Shown here: positions 61,731 to 64,000 of the stretch, in pieces | How positions within the stretch are numbered: position 1 is the first letter of the stretch | How the letters are laid out: each line of letters starts with the position of its first letter | NCBI GenBank assembly: GCA_963776505.1 | Contig: CAVZNH010000015.1 | Coordinates: 1 to 64,000, forward strand | DNA length: 64,000 nt | Origin: JAMXLO01 sp963776505 | Lineage (GTDB): Bacteria > Pseudomonadota > Alphaproteobacteria > Acetobacterales > Acetobacteraceae | Direction of reading: 5' to 3' | Translations under genes and position numbers: made by a program | The notes under the pieces: model-generated | What the model was told of the DNA's origin: nothing | Seen by the model: only the letters and a program-made list of their open reading frames with translations | Database searches by the model: none

Positions 61731-62795
61731 TCATGCCTGCGTTTCCAGTTCGGCGGTCTGCACGTGCGCTGCGAGCAGCCCCGGAAAACGCTCGGGATCG
61801 CCGCGCGCCATGCCGCATTCGGTGGCGACGCCGTCGACCCGGACATGGCGCCGGGCGGCGGCGAGGCGAGCAGCGTTGCCGGCCATGTCGTCGCGATGAA
61901 CGAGGCCGAGATAGAGCTCGGTTTCCGGGTGCAACTTCAGCCCGGCAAGTGGTGCGAAATAGTCATCGTCGGTGCGCGGTTTAGGCACCGGCAGGTGGAA
62001 GAACTCGATCGACCGCCGCACCCCGGCAGAGACCGCATTGGTCATCTCGACCATGATCCCGGCGTCCTTCGGCTGGATCACGTGCTCGTCGGCCGGGCTG
62101 CCGTAGCACAGGTGGTAGCCGAGCTCGATCGCCGCCGGGACGCCATCACCGATCGCGATCAGCTCGGCGATCGTCTCCTTCCGGAAATCGACCGGCCCCG
62201 GCTCGTAATAGCCCTCCCAGGCAATGACCTCCTGGCACACGTCCCATTGCAGTGCGATGCGGTCGTTGGGCAATGCCTGCGCGATCGCCGCGACTTCGCC
62301 AAGCAAGTGCGTCGTCAACACCGGGATCAGCGCCGGCCGGTCGGACGGCACCATGTTGTTGTAGGTCGGCGCGATCGGGGTTGGCAGCGAGATCTGGAAC
62401 TTGACGCCGGCAGGGATCACGCCTTCCTGCTGCAGGCGATCGAACAGTCGCCACGAACTCGATCGCCATGTCGGCATAGCGGGTTTTACGGTCGCTGGGT
62501 CGAGCCGCGCGCCTGGCTTCACACGCAGGCGCGGAATTTCGCGCAATAACTTGCCGTCCCACTGGGTGAATTTGAACGATGGTACATCGCTCGCCACCTC
62601 GATCGCCGCGTTATCGGCCAGCACTTGCTGCAGAAAGCGGATCCAGGTCTTGCGGATGCCGGTCTCGCCGTCCGGCAGGCGCTTCAAATGTGGTGCGGTT
62701 GCTGCCGCCAGGGTACGGAACACCGTCTCGGCGTCCGGCAACGGGATGCTGCCGACGAAATGGACGATCGGCTTGTGTGCTGTTGCTGCGCTCAT
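61731..62795 (-). CDS. MetE-like (cobalamin-independent methionine synthase fold) protein
   Basis: A barrel of about 354 residues starts MSAATAHKPIVHFVGSIPLPDAETVF. Typical pieces are HLKRLPDGETGIRKTWI, VKFQISLPTPIAPTYN, LQWDVCQEV, GYHLCYGSPADEH and LYLGLVHRDD, resembling UROD/MetE-superfamily proteins with His and Cys zinc ligands. Residues about 101-111 (KPAMPTWRSS) do not fit. Adding one A at the A run (minus strand, 62484-62487) and removing one T near 62459 gives KTRYADMAIESWRLFD, so two compensating indels are likely. No methionine synthase activity is claimed; these short relatives are of unknown role. Confidence 0.78.
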   Translation of the reverse strand: MSAATAHKPIVHFVGSIPLPDAETVFRTLAAATAPHLKRLPDGETGIRKTWIRFLQQVLADNAAIEVASDVPSFKFTQWDGKLLREIPRLRVKPGARLDPATVKPAMPTWRSSSWRLFDRLQQEGVIPAGVKFQISLPTPIAPTYNNMVPSDRPALIPVLTTHLLGEVAAIAQALPNDRIALQWDVCQEVIAWEGYYEPGPVDFRKETIAELIAIGDGVPAAIELGYHLCYGSPADEHVIQPKDAGIMVEMTNAVSAGVRRSIEFFHLPVPKPRTDDDYFAPLAGLKLHPETELYLGLVHRDDMAGNAARLAAARRHVRVDGVATECGMARGDPERFPGLLAAHVQTAELETQA

Positions 62796-63039
62796 CGCGA
62801 CCCCGAATCCCCATAACAGCGGCTCATTATCATAGGTCGTACAGATCTTGGTTCCCATCGCGAGGCCATCCGTGGCGCCTCGAGCCCTGCCAGCAAGCAG
62901 GTCTTACCATCGGTATCGGAACATGGTTGCCACGCGCGGCGCGACGGCTCATAGCTGCTCTGATGGGCCGGGAAGCCGACTTATAGGCCCCAATCGGCAC
63001 GTAGCGATCTCGTAACGGCCAAGGCTTTAGGCTGCTTCC

Positions 63040-63333
63040 ATGAGCTTGGCAGACCGCGATTGGTATCGCGCTGAACTGGCGAAGCGAGAGCGACGCGCTC
63101 GGCGTCGCGAGCGACAACGCCCCTTCTGCACGGTCGGGGTGCTGGGAGCGGTCGTGCTAGCGGCGATGGTGATCCTGCCGATTGTCGTCACGCCTGTATG
63201 CAACCTCGACGTTTGGCGGGCGTCACCCGGCGCGTGCTGGCGCGATGGATGGTCGGCGCTCGTGGACCGGATCGGCGGCAACATGGCGGCGTCGCGCGGC
63301 TACCCAGTGGTCGTGGTCCGGGTCGATCACTGA
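63040..63333 (+). CDS. Small single-span membrane protein
   Basis: This 97-residue protein starts MSLADRDWYRAELAKRERRARRRER, a basic helix found at the N-terminus of many small alphaproteobacterial membrane proteins. One hydrophobic segment (VGVLGAVVLAAMVILPIVV, residues 32-50) follows, then a hydrophilic tail. The charge pattern suggests the N-terminus is cytoplasmic. No function is known to me. Confidence 0.65.
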   Translation: MSLADRDWYRAELAKRERRARRRERQRPFCTVGVLGAVVLAAMVILPIVVTPVCNLDVWRASPGACWRDGWSALVDRIGGNMAASRGYPVVVVRVDH

Positions 63334-63557
63334 TCCAAGCAAAAAGCGCATACCCCGCGCACCGAATTCTCCTTAGCGCGCGACGGGATTGCTGTGCGCC
63401 GAGCCCGGCGTCGCTGATCGCCAGGCGGTAACCCGGCCGAAAGCAGTCCGGGCGCACAATATGCACCATGCGGTTTCTCTCTGCCTGCGGTGTTAGCCGA
63501 GCCGTTGTCCTGACGGCCGGCGGCGCTGAGGCGGAGGACACAAGGAAACGAGACAAC

Positions 63558-63674
63558 ATGCCTGACCATGTGAGACGGCGATTTATCGCCATTTTGGGGC
63601 TGTGCGCGCTAGCCGCACTGATTATGGCATTTGCTCCACCCGCATTTTGGTCAGCGCTTACAAACTTGCTGTAG
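63558..63674 (+). CDS. Very small membrane protein, tentative
   Basis: This 38-residue frame reads MPDHVRRRFIAILGLCALAALIMAFAPPAFWSALTNLL. A positive N-terminus precedes one hydrophobic span. A longer in-frame start at 63468 adds unlikely residues. It could be a small membrane peptide or chance; support is only composition. Confidence 0.4.
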   Translation: MPDHVRRRFIAILGLCALAALIMAFAPPAFWSALTNLL

Positions 63675-63857
63675 GCAATCCAGGGGACGGCGCTACCACT
63701 TCTCCAAAAGCCTTCGCCTGTCCGCCGGCTGCCACAGCGCGCTGATCCGCCCACGTCGCCCGACTTGACATAACGCCCGGCGAGCCCGCTCGCGAGCATT
63801 GTCGCCCGACACTGGTATCGGCATGATGACAGGCCACCGTCGCGCGAGGCCGCATCG

Positions 63858-64000
63858 ATGCCCGCTCCGATCATCATCGCCGACAGTATCACCCGCGTCG
63901 GGCCTGAGGCCGCCGGCGCGGTCGTTGTCAACGCGTCGCATGGCGGGATCTATGCCGCCTACCTCGCGGCGAAGCTTCATGCTGCCGCGGCGATCTTCAA
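63858..64000 (+). CDS. Unidentified protein, N-terminal part (runs off window)
   Basis: ATG 63858 opens a frame of at least 47 residues: MPAPIIIADSITRVGPEAAGAVVVNASHGGIYAAYLAAKL. The alternation of strands (IIIADS, AVVVNAS) and helix (GIYAAYLAAKLHAA) indicates a Rossmann-like fold. The SHGG motif may be functional. It continues beyond the window end. I cannot name the family. Confidence 0.65.
   Translation, partial: MPAPIIIADSITRVGPEAAGAVVVNASHGGIYAAYLAAKLHAAAAIF

Noticed and set aside
60717..62549. 610-codon plus-strand open frame
   Set aside because: It runs antisense through two minus-strand genes and the gap between them. Its composition is random-like and it has no motif.

Overview
The window looks like an alphaproteobacterial chromosome, most likely family Acetobacteraceae or a relative in Rhodospirillales. 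GC content is high. The segment from about 49.5 kb onward carries housekeeping genes in an order I associate with that family: CnoX-type thioredoxin, Lon N-terminal-domain protein, Trm112, DUF971, L,D-transpeptidase, ribA, OmpR-type regulator, UdgX, S9 peptidase and gamma-glutamyltransferase. The family assignment is an inference, because no rRNA or species marker is present.

Layout. 0-4.4 kb: a leftward MoxR/DUF58/DUF4129 operon lying between two diverged copies of a 93-bp direct repeat. 4.9-8.0 kb: an IS1380-type transposase gene and a complete IS701-type element with 15-bp inverted repeats and a 5-bp target duplication. 8.4-12.1 kb: a FAD-linked oxidase, a degenerate M23 peptidase, and a truncated short-chain dehydrogenase abutting an internally deleted IS21 element. 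12.7-18.9 kb: a branched-chain-type ABC importer operon that includes a truncated acyl-CoA ligase. 19.5-25.0 kb: an oligopeptide-type ABC importer operon, followed by a VOC-like gene and a second, oppositely oriented peptide-binding protein. 28.7-29.8 kb: remnants of a plasmid-type parB gene, its downstream small gene and an NTF2-like gene. 30.3-42.5 kb: catabolic genes (FAH-fold hydrolase, HpaB-family monooxygenase, three-subunit molybdenum hydroxylase, glutathione transferase, amidohydrolase, amidase, luciferase-like oxidoreductase, enolase-superfamily enzyme). 42.6-49.4 kb: a TPR protein, a RecD2 helicase operon and, divergent from it, a P-loop ATPase fused to a class III nucleotidyl cyclase domain. 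A tRNA-Gly(GCC) at 49.6 kb separates this accessory material from the core segment.

How the parts fit. The two importers plus the hydroxylases, hydrolases, amidase and dehydratase-type enzymes suggest uptake and breakdown of aromatic or amide-containing compounds and peptides. The substrates cannot be read from sequence. The accessory block shows several marks of gene flux (IS elements, a deleted IS, partition-gene remnants, a tRNA at its edge), but I found no integrase gene.

Caution. At least 25 genes or gene parts are interrupted by single-base indels, and most of these are +1 insertions. In nearly every case, removing or adding one base restores a full-length family member with an exactly divisible length. 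This pattern fits uncorrected assembly error better than decay, so frameshifted genes are listed as CDS with the suspected site. Genes that are truly truncated or deleted are listed as pseudogenes.
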